Below are positions 53,574-62,491 of a DNA stretch of 64,000 bases, piece by piece. The notes under the pieces are model-generated. The model made no database searches and was not told the DNA's origin. It saw only the letters and a program-made list of their open reading frames with translations. The stretch comes from CAIYRG01 sp965247505. Lineage in GTDB: Bacteria; Pseudomonadota; Alphaproteobacteria; Micropepsales; Micropepsaceae. The stretch is from assembly GCA_965247505.1 (NCBI GenBank), contig OZ252020.1, positions 3,472,001-3,536,000 of the forward strand, written 5' to 3'. Within the stretch, counting starts at the first letter, position 1, and every line of letters begins with the position of its first letter. The position numbers and the translations under genes were made by a program.

Positions 53574-53892
53574 GGCATTGTCAGACTAACTGGGTCGGAC
53601 CTGTAGAATCTACAATCGAGGATTTTTAGGCTGCAAGTTGACACCACTCGGCCAGCGCAGCGGCTCGGGCTTGTTTGAAAATATCGCGGCGATTGAGATG
53701 GCGTTGGTGGTTGAAATGGTTGTGGATCGAAGCATGGGCGGAGGCGAATTTCTGCAGAGTTATTGCCTCCCTGAATTTGGCCATTGCGCGTTCACGTCGC
53801 CGGAAGGGTTGATGTGAGTTTTCTGCCCGGTTGTTGAGCCAGCGCCTGGTCGCTTGGCAACCCTCGTTGTCGATCACCTTCATCGCAGCCCG
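53574..53892 (-). mobile_element. IS6-type A, 3' fragment fused to IS1595
   Basis: Terminus at 53574 and the C-terminal 88 codons of the transposase (from KVIDNEGCQATRRW onward). At 53885-53893 the sequence passes into an IS1595 fragment through a 9-base segment (CAGCCCGGT) common to both elements. Confidence 0.88.
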
Positions 53893-54176
53893 GTGTTCTG
53901 GCGGCACTTGCGGCAGCGCAGGACGCCAGGGCGGTTTTCAAAGTGGAACGGCTCTCCCGCCGTGCCGCAGTGCGGGCAGGCAAAGCCGTCTCCCCAGCGG
54001 GCTTTCTCCAGGTAGGCGGCGCAGGCCGCATCATCGGGGAAAAGTCGCTGGAACTCGGGTAGCGAATGCGGGAATGGGAGATCGGCGCGGTCGAGAACAT
54101 CCATGGCGCGCTCCCCTATATCCCGTTTGCACCCATTCTAGCCCTAGTGGGTGTGGGTGTAAACCGGATAGGCAAG
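53893..54176 (-). mobile_element. IS1595, 5' fragment
   Basis: Transposase codons 1-70 (start 54104, including the whole zinc ribbon) and the terminal repeat ending CCGGATAGGCAAG at 54176. It is almost identical to the complete copy (Tyr for Cys at residue 33). Confidence 0.88.
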
Positions 54177-54310
54177 GAAGGTTCTCCAGGTCCAGCCCAT
54201 GACCCGGACCCTTGGGGCTGGCCTATAAGGGGCGGCACATGGCGGAGTGTTGGCTACTTGCAAGGCCGATGCGCGCACTCCAGAATGGCTTCGCTTCAAG
54301 GGGGAGCTGA

Positions 54311-54706
54311 ATGCTCGTTTCGACATCGCGTGCGCCTGCGCGGGGTGCTTTCATTTTTGGTGCTCTGGTTTGGCTGCCGGTGGGGATCGCTGTCATAGCG
54401 GCATTGCACGGCACGGGATTACCGGTGCAGCCGCAGACCTGGCTGACGCTGGTCGTGATCGCGCCATGCGGCCTGCCTTTGGCGCTGCCCAGCCGGCGGC
54501 TATGGCGCGGGGGATATCCCGGTCCGGCATGGATTGCGTTCGCCGTTCTGGCGCCCGCGACGATTGCGGCGTCCCTCTTCTCGGGGCTGCCCGGACCGCT
54601 GGCGATTGCGGGTTATTCGGCGGTGATCAGCCTGCCGGCCTGGATCGCGGCCAGACTACTGGTTCAGAGACGGACGGTTCGGAGACGGCGAGTCCTGAGA
54701 CTCTAG
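54311..54706 (+). CDS. Small integral membrane protein, unrecognised
   Basis: A 131-residue protein with four predicted transmembrane helices (about 14-34, 44-60, 70-88 and 92-115) and a strongly basic tail. The ATG follows AAGGGGGAG. The gene is rich in G+C like the plasmid-derived fragments nearby. No family recognised. The 134 bp before it hold no gene. Confidence 0.5.
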   Translation: MLVSTSRAPARGAFIFGALVWLPVGIAVIAALHGTGLPVQPQTWLTLVVIAPCGLPLALPSRRLWRGGYPGPAWIAFAVLAPATIAASLFSGLPGPLAIAGYSAVISLPAWIAARLLVQRRTVRRRRVLRL

Positions 54707-54771
54707 ATACGCGCACTTGATGACGCATGGGTATGAGGCGGCACCCTGAGGTTACCACAGAGTCCTGCGGC

Positions 54772-54966
54772 TTATTCGCAGACCATTCCATCGCGGTCCC
54801 GATCGGTCATGAACGGATAGGCTGCGTGGCCCCGCGGCACCGGTGCGATGCCGTGGCGGCGGGCCTCCAGGCAGGTGATGTGCCCGTTGCTGTTATCGTC
54901 CCACGAGCCCAGCGGATCGCGGCCGGTGGATAGCGGCGCTGTTGGCGCCGGTTCCGTGAGGTGGAT
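54772..54966 (-). pseudogene. Excalibur-domain nuclease, C-terminal part
   Basis: About 64 codons ending in an Excalibur calcium-binding motif (ITCLEARRHGIAPV and DRDRDGMVCE, stop 54772). Excalibur motifs commonly close extracellular or periplasmic nucleases. The upstream part is at 56223-56802, separated by IS3-type 2. Confidence 0.78.
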
Positions 54967-55021
54967 TGGACCCTGCTGACGAAAGTGGAGACGTCCTGCG
55001 ATAGGATTTTGATCGCAGGAG

Positions 55022-55324
55022 GTGCAAATGTCGAAGCAGAATGGGAACAAGGGCCGGCGGTTTGATCGGGCCTTCAAGGAAGAAGCCGTCCGTCTTTTAC
55101 AGACGAGCGGGCGCAGGCAGCGGCAGATAGCAGGAGATCTTGGGATCAGCGTCAGCGCGCTCGGCCGCTGGGTCGCAGAATTGCGTGAGGAGGATTTGCT
55201 TTCCGGTCCGCATGAGGATGCAGCGAAGGAGATTACCCGTCTACGCCGAGAGCGTGATCTGGCCCGTCAGGAACGTGATCTCCTAAAAAAAGCGCTGGCC
55301 TTCTTCGCCAGGGAAAGTCGATGA
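55022..55324 (+). CDS. IS3-type 2 OrfA, copy 3
   Basis: Intact 100-residue OrfA with the A7 slippery run and ATGA overlap to orfB. GGAGG lies upstream. Confidence 0.93.
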   Translation: MQMSKQNGNKGRRFDRAFKEEAVRLLQTSGRRQRQIAGDLGISVSALGRWVAELREEDLLSGPHEDAAKEITRLRRERDLARQERDLLKKALAFFARESR

Positions 55325-56193
55325 GGTTCCGGTTCATCGACGCGGAGAGGGCCGGGTTGGCAATGCCGATATTCCGCCTGTGCAGACTGCTGCAGGTCAG
55401 CGTCTCAGGCTTCTACGCTTGGCGCAATCGCGGCCCAAGCCAGCGACAGCTCGATGACATGGTTCTACTCGCCCATGTCCGGGCAGCCTTTCGGCGCAGC
55501 CGCGAGAGCTACGGTGCAGAGCGGGTCCATCACGAGCTTGCCAAGAATGGGATCGAGGTTGGACGCCATAGGGTGGCTCGGCTGATGCGGGGAAATGGGT
55601 TGTCTCCAAAACGGAAACAGAAGTTCAAAAAGACGACGGACAGCCAGCACAACAAGGCCGTCGCATCGAACCTTCTCGACCAGAACTTCTCCGCCGAGGC
55701 ACCCAACGAGAAATGGGCTGCCGACATCAGCTATATCTGGACGGCACAGGGCTGACTGTACCTGGCCGTCATGCTCGACCTCTATTCCCGGCGCGTCATC
55801 GGCTGGGCCGTGGGCGCTCGCATGACCAGCGACCTACCGCTCAGGGCGCTTAACCGTGCTATCGGGCTGTGCCAACCTGGCGCCGGTGTGATCCACCATA
55901 GCGATCGGGGAAGCCAGTACTGCTCAGACGCATACCAGGCGCGCCTCGGTGAACTCGGTTTCCTCGCCTCAATGAGCGGTAAGGGAAATTGCTATGATAA
56001 CGCCGTCGTCGAGACCTTCTTCAAAACCATCAAGTCAGAACTGATCTGGAGGACTGTGTTCATGTCAAGAAGCCAAGCTGAAACTGCCATAGCCGGATAC
56101 ATCGACGGGTTCTATAATCCAGTCCGTCGGCTCTCGACGCTGGACTTCACAAGCCCCGTCAAATTCGAGGCAGAAGCAATGCAAACGGTGTAG
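55321..56193 (+). pseudogene. IS3-type 2 OrfB with nonsense codon, copy 3
   Basis: The codon for Trp145 (TGG in copies 1 and 2) is TGA at 55753-55755, ten residues after the first catalytic Asp. The frame is otherwise complete to 56193 with the remaining DDE residues. Confidence 0.92.
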
Positions 56194-56222
56194 GGCGCCT
56201 CCACTTTTCCTGGATGGGTCCA

Positions 56223-56802
56223 GATGACCATCTCCGTGGACTCACAATTAGAGAGCACGCGCGTCAGCGCGTCGGCCTCGCGCTTATCGACGCTCAGGCG
56301 ATACTTTTGCCGCACCGCGACCACGCGGGCGGCGAACCAGCACCGGTTGACCGGCGGCAGCCACTCGGCGGCGTCAAAGGCGCACTTAGCCCCCTGCGCC
56401 GCACCGGTTCACCGCCGGTGCGGCAAGCGTCAGGTTGAGCAGGTCGGTGGCGAAACGCCGGCGCAACTCGGCGCTTGCTGCGCAGAGCCCGCTGTCATGG
56501 GCCTCCGACAGGGCGACGATGTGCTCGATATCGGTCCGGCGGGTATTGGAGAAGATCCGTCCCGTATAGGGGCCGTAGATGCGCCCGCCCTGGGCGGCGA
56601 CGATTTGCACCTCGATGGTAGGCGGATAGGGATAGCCGGCACGGTCGTAGGGTGTACATCGGTGTTCGGGAGCAACGATGAGTCCGCGCCAGGTCTCGGG
56701 CTCGGCCGTCTCGGCGGCAGCCGCGGTGCCGACCAGTGCAATGACGGCCCCCGCTATCATGAGGGCTCTTAATCGTTTCTGTCTGCCGGGATGCGGTTTC
56801 AT
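56223..56802 (-). pseudogene. Exported HNH-type nuclease, N-terminal part, frameshifted
   Basis: Start at 56802 (MKPHPGRQKRLRAL), signal peptide to about residue 30 (ending AAAAE). The protein follows the HNH/DUF1524-like secreted nuclease pattern: CTPYDRAGYPYPPTIE, GRIYGPYTGRIFSNTRRTDIEHIVALSEAHDSG and FATDLLNLTLA. A one-base frameshift in the G-rich run near 56390 ends the frame after NRCGAGG, and the next frame continues with AAEWLPPVNRCWFA to IS3 at 56222. Together with 54772-54966 this gives one exported nuclease with an Excalibur domain, broken twice. Confidence 0.8.
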
Positions 56803-56860
56803 GGGCGCATTCTTGCGCCGCGTGCTGCTTTGGGCAATCGGCACCTTGGGCAACCGGCCG

Positions 56861-56983
56861 TCAATTCAGCAGCGCGCCGTTCGTGCTGATGCGCATGGAC
56901 CTGCTTACAAGAGCCGACCAGGCATCGTGGTCCAGTCCGAGCCTCGCGTTCAGCTGATCGCAAAGCCGCTCCGCATCTTCGAT
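56861..56983 (-). pseudogene. C-terminal fragment, unrecognised
   Basis: About 40 codons (EDAERLCDQLNARLGLDHDAW, SRSMRISTNGALLN, stop 56861). The frame is cut by the IS6-type A terminus at 56984. Its codon use matches that of the adjacent nuclease gene, so both may come from one conjugative element. Confidence 0.45.
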
Positions 56984-57788
56984 GGCATTGTCAGACTAAA
57001 TCGGCTTGAGCTGAAAAGTAAGGTCTCCTAGCCTCCGGCGATGTACAATCCCTTCCGGTATTTCAATAGTTCGCCTGAGGTCATTCGCCTCGCGGTGATG
57101 ACGTATATCCGCTATCCGCTGTCGCTGAGACAGGTCGAAGATCTTCTGTTCGAGCGCGGAATCGACATCTGCCATGAGACCGTGCGGTACTGGTGGAACC
57201 GCTTTGGTCCGCTGTTTGCAGCCGAGATCCGGAAACGCCGTGTTCGTCATGGATCCTATTCACTGTGGCGCTGGCATCTTGATGAGGTGTTCGTCCGCAT
57301 CAACGGTGAGACACATTATCTATGGCGGGCTGTCGATCATGAAGGCGAAGTGCTTGAGGTCTTTGCCACAAAACGGCGGGATCGCAGGGCCGCGCTTGAG
57401 TTTCTGAAGCAGGCTATGAAGCGTTATGGCCGACCGGCCACGATCGTGACGGACAGGCTACAGTCATACAGGGCTGCGATGAAGGTGATCGGTAATGCAG
57501 CCGCCCAGACCTGCGGTCGTTGGCTGAACAACCGCGCGGAAAACTCACATCAGCCCTTCCGACGACGGGAAGGGACGATGGCTCGGTTCAGAGACATTAA
57601 GACCCTGTAGAAATTCGCTGCCGTCCACGCCTCGATCCACAACCATTTCAACCACCAACGTCATCTCAACCGCTGCGACATATTCAAACAAGCCCGAGCC
57701 GCTGCCCTGGCCGATTGGCAGCAACTCGCAACCTGATGGCTCTCAATTATAGGTTCACTAGGTCTGGTTCAGTTAGTCTGACAATGCC
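56984..57788 (+). mobile_element. IS6-type A, complete copy (805 bp, disabled)
   Basis: Both termini present; no matching 8-bp flanks. Confidence 0.93.
57041..57736 (+). pseudogene. IS6-type A transposase with late nonsense codon
   Basis: Open from 57041 to TAG at 57608-57610, where relatives have CAG (Gln after KTL), then continuous to TGA 57734-57736. DDE residues are before the stop; the C-terminal 42 residues are lost. Confidence 0.9.
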
Positions 57789-57983
57789 GCTTGTTCAGTG
57801 GTTCAGCTATCGCCGTCTCGACCGGTCCCGGCCAATTATCGGCAACCGGCGTCCGCCATCGCGACTGGAAAAAATTCAGCCCAGGAGTTGGCTTTCCGAA
57901 TACACCATGGAGCTGATGAATGTGCTGCACGTTCTCGGTCGTCTAATCATGCTCGAACCTCGGCAAGCCGATCTCCTTGACCG
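57789..57983 (+). pseudogene. Type ISP restriction-modification enzyme, C-terminal fragment
   Basis: 65 codons (VQWFSYRRLDRSRPIIGNRR, SWLSEYTMELMNVLHVLGRL, EPRQADLLDR) matching the C-terminal end of type ISP restriction/methylation enzymes, as I recall that family. Lies between two IS6 termini with neither gene end. Confidence 0.65.
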
Positions 57984-58040
57984 GGCATTGTCAGAGTAAA
58001 TAGGCTTGAGCGGGGACGTAAGGTCTCGTAGCCTCCGGCG

Positions 58041-58470
58041 ATGCACAACCCTTTCCGTTATTTCAACAATTCGCCTGAGGTAATCCGCCTCGCTGTGATG
58101 ATGTATGTTCGCTACCCCTTGTCGCTGAGACAGGTCGAAGATCTTCTGTTCGAGCGCGGCATCGGCATCTGCCATGAGACCGTGCGGTACTGGTGGAACC
58201 GCTTTGGCCCGTTGTTTGCCGCCGAGATCCGAAAACGCCGCATTCGTCATGGATCCTATTCACTGTGGCGCTGGCATCTTGATGAGGTGTTCGTCCGGAT
58301 CAACGGCGAGACATGTTATCTATGGCGTGCCGTTGACCATGAAGGCGAAGTGCTTGAGGTTTTGGCCACGAAACGGCGGGATCGTGAAGCCGCGCTTAGG
58401 TTTCTGAGGCGAGCTATGAAGCGTTATGGCCGGCCGGCTTCGATCATCACGGACAGGCTACGGTCATACC
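58041..58470 (+). pseudogene. IS6-type A transposase, 5' half (plus arm)
   Basis: Codons 1-143, up to SIITDRLRSYR, retaining the first two catalytic Asp residues. A 178-codon open frame continues across the joint into the opposite arm. Confidence 0.88.
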
Positions 58471-58852
58471 GCTTCATAGCCCGCCTCAGAAACCTAAGAG
58501 CAGCTTCACGATCCCGCCGTTTCGTGGCCAAAACCTCAAGCACTTCGCCTTCATGGTCAACGGCACGCCATAGATAACATGTCTCTCCGTTGATGCGGAC
58601 GAACACCTCATCAAGATGCCAGCGCCACAACGAATAGGATCCATGGCGAATACGGCGTTTCCGGATCTCGGCGGCAAACAACGGGCCAAAGCGGTTCCAC
58701 CAATATCGTACCGTTTCGTAACTGACATCAATGCCCCGTTCGTTGAGCAGATCCTCGACCTGCCTGAGGGAGAGCGGAAACCTCACATACAGCATCACTG
58801 CGCTGCGGATTACCTCGGGCGAGCTATTGAAATAACGGAAGGGATTGTGCAT
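58471..58852 (-). pseudogene. IS6-type A transposase, 5' half (minus arm)
   Basis: Codons 1-127, up to RRAMKR, with only the first catalytic Asp. Start at 58852. Confidence 0.88.
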
Positions 58853-58974
58853 CGCCGGAGGCTAGGAGACCTTACTTCCCGGCTCAAGACGATTTAGTCT
58901 GACAATGCCCTTGGTACAAAATGAGCTGGTCAGGTCAAACCTGTCCGTATGAGGTTTTCAGTACACGCAGGTTA

Positions 58975-59601
58975 TTAAACGAGATCGAGAACAAAATCGA
59001 AACGCGTCGTCAAAGCGTGGGGGTTTTCCGAGAGGCGCATTAAGAGTTCCGAGAGGCGCATTAAGAGTTCCGGCTTATAAAGCAAATCGTACCTGTTTCG
59101 CGGTTCGTCCGGAAAATAAAGTTGCGTCGTAAGCACGCTGCGTTCGGGCGCTTGCACCTTCATGTGAAAGTGACGGGTGCGCGCCTCATAGAGGCCCGGA
59201 AGGACGGTGCGAAACCGATAATTTCCCCGTTCGTCGGAATAGATATGAGCCCGGTAACGAAACCCTGAATTGTCATATACTCCGTGCTCGTCAGCCTGCC
59301 AAAGATCGAGCAAGGCATTTGGCACCGGACGGCAAGAACGCGCCAAAACCTGACCTTGGAGCTCGACAATTCGTGCTTCAGAACCCGTTTCTACGAGATC
59401 GGCCCTCTCCGGCGAGCGCGGGATGAAGAATGGTCCTTCGCCACCTTCTGGCGTCGGATCATTTGCGTCGTGGCATTCCGGGGTCGGCACGAGATCCTGT
59501 GCGGAAGCGCGCCGAGGAAAGCGTGAGGTAAGACTAAGTCCACCGACGGCGACGGCGCTCCCAAGCATTGAGCGGCGAGTGAGTATCTTGTTCGCTGACA
59601 T
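58975..59601 (-). CDS. Exported intradiol ring-cleavage dioxygenase-like protein
   Basis: A 208-residue protein of the protocatechuate 3,4-dioxygenase/catechol dioxygenase fold. The N-terminus has a Tat-like signal (TRRSMLGSAVAVGG). Substrate-fold motifs include GPFF, LDLWQADEHGVYDNSG and the ligand region RTRHFHMKV with the His-x-His pair; two Tyr ligands are plausible at VYDN and GLYEART. Family members cleave catechol or protocatechuate between the hydroxyls using non-haem Fe(III). Secreted forms exist and their substrates are poorly known. An exact 21-bp tandem duplication (59026-59067) adds seven residues, giving ELLMRLSELLMRLSE near the C-terminus. The start at 59601 is preferred to 59607. 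Confidence 0.85.
   Translation of the reverse strand: MSANKILTRRSMLGSAVAVGGLSLTSRFPRRASAQDLVPTPECHDANDPTPEGGEGPFFIPRSPERADLVETGSEARIVELQGQVLARSCRPVPNALLDLWQADEHGVYDNSGFRYRAHIYSDERGNYRFRTVLPGLYEARTRHFHMKVQAPERSVLTTQLYFPDEPRNRYDLLYKPELLMRLSELLMRLSENPHALTTRFDFVLDLV
59026..59067. repeat. 21-bp tandem duplication within dioxygenase gene
   Basis: Two perfect copies of a 21-bp unit, in frame, repeating SELLMRL at the protein level. Confidence 0.95.
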
Positions 59602-59887
59602 CTGCACGACTCCTAGACTAATATTGACGTACCTGTAGCTTACTCCACTCCCACCCCGATGTCTCCATCAGGTTATTTCTAATGTCGGTAACACACGATA
59701 TGTCCGGTCCATGTACCAGATGATCTGTCCGGTTTTAGATCGCCTCCATGGTGTGGGGGGAGGCGATGCGTCGGACGGATCAGGCACAGGAACCGGGCTT
59801 TTTTTCTGACTGTTCAACATGATCCTTTATTCTGGTCCACCTAAGTCTAGCAAAAAGTTGGGCGATTGGTGATTTAGGGTAATTGTC
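59602..59887. other. Intergenic stretch, no gene recognised
   Basis: 286 bp. It includes a short open frame from ATG 59766 (MRRTDQAQE) and two ATGTCCGGT-like repeats at 59700-59735 that look like the edge of an unidentified IS. Not assigned. Confidence 0.4.
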
Positions 59888-59934
59888 TGTCCGTCATCAA
59901 AACAAATGGGACTGTTGAGCGTGTTTCATAAGGG
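59888..59934. repeat. Solitary 47-bp IS3-type 1 end, duplicated beside copy H
   Basis: Exact copy of the first 47 bases of the adjoining IS3-type 1 terminus at 59935, in the same orientation. Confidence 0.95.
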
Positions 59935-60007
59935 TGTCCGTCATCAAAACAAATGGGACTGTTGAGCGTGTTTCATAAGGGAGGATCTGGCTCATCTTTG
60001 TTTGATG

Positions 60008-60988
60008 TTAAGCCGCTTGGCGTTGATGGTTCAAGCGGCGGTTTTGGGTGGTCAGTTTTTTGATCCTTTTTCTCTTTTCGATGATGGCGGTGTGGCGTCC
60101 AAAGTAGGCGTCGGCTGGAGTTACGTTGCCGATGCTCTCGTGGTAGCGTTGGTTGTTGTAGTGATCGACGAAGGCGCTGATCTGGTTTTCGAGATCGCCG
60201 GGTAGATAATAATTTTCAAGCAGGATCCGGTTCTTCAGCGTTTGATGCCAGCGCTCGATCTTGCCCTGGGTTTGCGGGTGATACGGTGCGCCCCGAACGT
60301 GATCCATACCGTGGTCCTCGAGCCATTCAGCCAGATCGCCGGAGATATAGGACGAGCCGTTGTCGCTGAGCAGCCTCGGCTTGTGGACGACATTGGCGCG
60401 ATTGCAGCCTGAGGCTTCTAGCGCCAACTTCAGTGTTGCCGTCACATCGTCCGCCGTCATGTTGGTGCAGAGCTTCCAAGCAATTATGTAGCGGGAATAG
60501 TCGTCCAGGATGGTCGACAGGTAAAACCAGCCCCAGCCGATGACCTTGAGATAGGTGAAGTCGGTCTGCCACAGCTGGTTCGGCGCCGTGGTCTTGTCGC
60601 GGAACTCATCGGCTGCCTTGATGACCACGAAAGCGGGGCTGGTGATCAGGCCGTGGGCCTTGAGAAGCCGGTAAACCGAGGCTTCCGAGACAAAGTAGCC
60701 CCTGGTGTCCGTAAACCTGACGGCCAGTTCCCGGGGCGACAGTTGCGTCTCCTCCAGGGCAAGATCGATGATCTGCCCCCGGACATCATCCGGGATCCGG
60801 TTCCACACCCGGCCCGGGCTGCTGTTGCGATCCTCAAGACCGGCGTCGCCAAAGGCCAGAAAGCGATCGTACCAGCGATAAAAGGTGGTCTTCGGAATGC
60901 CCAGCTTGTCCAAAGTGGACCCGACGCCCAGGTGGGACTGCTCGACCAGGCGGATGATCTCCAGCTTCTCGGATGCGGGATACCTCAT
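60008..60988 (-). CDS. IS3-type 1 OrfB transposase, copy H
   Basis: Intact 326-residue majority-type transposase. Confidence 0.95.
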   Translation of the reverse strand: MRYPASEKLEIIRLVEQSHLGVGSTLDKLGIPKTTFYRWYDRFLAFGDAGLEDRNSSPGRVWNRIPDDVRGQIIDLALEETQLSPRELAVRFTDTRGYFVSEASVYRLLKAHGLITSPAFVVIKAADEFRDKTTAPNQLWQTDFTYLKVIGWGWFYLSTILDDYSRYIIAWKLCTNMTADDVTATLKLALEASGCNRANVVHKPRLLSDNGSSYISGDLAEWLEDHGMDHVRGAPYHPQTQGKIERWHQTLKNRILLENYYLPGDLENQISAFVDHYNNQRYHESIGNVTPADAYFGRHTAIIEKRKRIKKLTTQNRRLNHQRQAA

Positions 60989-61359
60989 TCCTCGCCTCCC
61001 CCATGCCCGATCATATTTTTTTTGAGAAGACGGTTCTCCAGCGACAGTTCGGCGACCAACTCCTTCAAGTCGCGCATCTCCTGGCGCAGGCCTTTAACCT
61101 CGCCCGAGGTCGCTTGGCGCCCGGTGTCGCCGGCGAGCCGCTTCTTGCCCGCTTCCAAAAACTCTTTCGACCAGCTGTAATACAGACCCTCGGCGATGCC
61201 CTCGCGGCGGCACAAGGCGGCGATGCTCTCCTCGCCGCGCAGGCCCGACACCACGATCCGGATCTTCTCCTCAGCCGTATACTGCTTGCGTGTCTTGCGC
61301 CGAATATCCCGAACCGTTCTCTCCGCCGGGTCGTTCTTGCTCATTGATTTCTGTCTCAT
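60985..61359 (-). CDS. IS3-type 1 OrfA, copy H
   Basis: Intact 124-residue OrfA, same protein as in copy C. Its nucleotide sequence carries a base shared only with copy A (CGACAGTTCGG region). Confidence 0.92.
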   Translation of the reverse strand: MRQKSMSKNDPAERTVRDIRRKTRKQYTAEEKIRIVVSGLRGEESIAALCRREGIAEGLYYSWSKEFLEAGKKRLAGDTGRQATSGEVKGLRQEMRDLKELVAELSLENRLLKKNMIGHGGGEE

Positions 61360-61446
61360 CTTCGTTCCCTTCGGTCACTACGATGAGCCAGAAATCCTCC
61401 GTTATGCAATTACCTCAATTCGTCCCAAAGGCGCTGACGTCAGACA

Positions 61447-62024
61447 AACAGAAGTTCAAAAAGACGACGGACAACCAGCACAACAAGGCCGTCGCATCGA
61501 ACCTTCTCGACCAGAACTTCTCCGCCGAGGCACCCAACGAGAAATGGGCTGCCGACATCAGCTATATCTGGACGGCACAGGGCTGGCTGTACCTGGCCGT
61601 CATGCTCGACCTCTACTCCCGGCGCGTCATCGGCTGGGCCGTGGGCGCTCGCATGACCAGCGACCTGCCGCTCAGGGCGCTTAACCGTGCTATCGGGCTG
61701 CGCCAACCTGGCGCCGGTGTGATCCACCATAGCGATCGGGGAAGCCAGTACTGCTCAGACGCATACCAGGCGCGCCTCGGTGAACTCGGTTTCCTCGCCT
61801 CAATGAGCGGTAAGGGAAATTGCTATGATAACGCCGTCGTCGAGACCTTCTTCAAAACCATCAAGTCAGAACTGATCTGGAGGACTGTGTTCATGTCAAG
61901 AAGCCAAGCTGAAACTGCCATAGCCGGATACATCGACGGGTTCTATAATCCAGTCCGTCGGCACTCGACGCGGGACTTCACAAGCCCCGTCAAATTCGAG
62001 GCAGAAGCAATGCAAACGGTGTAG
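61447..62024 (+). pseudogene. IS3-type 2 OrfB, 5'-truncated
   Basis: Codons 99-290 of OrfB with all DDE residues. The N-terminal third was removed by IS3-type 1 copy H, which provides a chimeric 244-codon open frame from 61290. Confidence 0.9.
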
Positions 62025-62053
62025 GGCGCCTCCACTTTTCCTGGATGGGTCCA
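61447..62053 (+). mobile_element. IS3-type 2, 3' half (copy 4)
   Basis: 607 bp from inside orfB to the right terminus TGGGTCCA. Confidence 0.92.
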
Positions 62054-62305
62054 GGCCGGCTGGTGAAGCGGAACGGCTCTGCCGCCGTCTGGCAATGGGT
62101 GCAGACGAACCCGTCACCCCACCGCGCCTTCTCCAGGTAGGCGGCACAGGCCGCGTCATCCGGGAAAAGTCGTTGAAACTCGGGAAGCGACCGCGGAAAC
62201 GAAAGGTCTTCGCGCTGCGGAACATCCATCCCCGCTTCGTCCGCCTCCCGAGCCACTCGACGCCACACCCTACATATAGTGGGTGTGGGTGACAACCGGA
62301 TAGGC
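62054..62305 (-). mobile_element. IS1595-type element, diverged 5' fragment
   Basis: First 58 codons of a transposase (start 62229, MDVPQREDLSFPRSLPEFQRL and the first zinc-ribbon Cys pair CTHC) and the terminal repeat at 62305 (GTTGTCACCCACACCC side). More diverged than the 53893 fragment. Cut at 62053 by the end of IS3-type 2. Confidence 0.85.
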
Positions 62306-62460
62306 ACGGTTGCTTCGATGCGCTTCGCCATTTCCTCTATGGTCGGAGGAAATTCTTCGAAAGAAACGGTCGTTTCTTCGACATAGGGCGCATAGATCGC
62401 GTGAATGGAGGCTGTGTCATCGCGCGTTGCGGAGCGAATTGTGACCGGCGGTTTTGTCAT
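62306..62460 (-). pseudogene. GNAT acetyltransferase, N-terminal fragment
   Basis: 51 codons (start 62460, MTKPPVTIRSATRDDTASIH, YAPYVEETTVSFEEFPPTIEEM) matching the N-terminus of phosphinothricin-type N-acetyltransferases. Cut by the IS1595 terminus, so the acetyl-CoA site is lost. Lies 31 bp downstream of, and in the same direction as, the dioxygenase gene. Confidence 0.8.
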
Positions 62461-62491
62461 ATCACCCCAATCTTCAAAACTATGAATGTGC

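Larger units (their letters stand above)
54967..56222 (+). mobile_element. IS3-type 2, copy 3 (complete, 1256 bp)
   Basis: Both TGGACCC termini, with the 3-bp duplication GAT, inserted in the HNH/Excalibur gene. Confidence 0.95.
57984..58909. mobile_element. IS6-type A, two 5' halves in inverted orientation
   Basis: 57984-58470 is the 5' part of a type A element on the plus strand and 58471-58909 is the 5' part of another on the minus strand. They are joined at 58470/58471 inside the transposase genes. The structure has two identical (left) termini and no right terminus. The arms share about 430 bp of imperfect complementarity. The two halves are of different subtypes at the N-terminus (LLFERGIGICHE versus LLNERGIDVSYE). 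Confidence 0.9.
59935..61446 (-). mobile_element. IS3-type 1, copy H (complete, 1512 bp)
   Basis: Complete. The right side abuts an IS3-type 2 fragment inside its orfB; no target duplication visible. Confidence 0.95.

Noticed and set aside
59700..59800. Start of an unidentified IS upstream of copy H
   Set aside because: Only short repeats and a brief open frame are visible; too little to assign a family.
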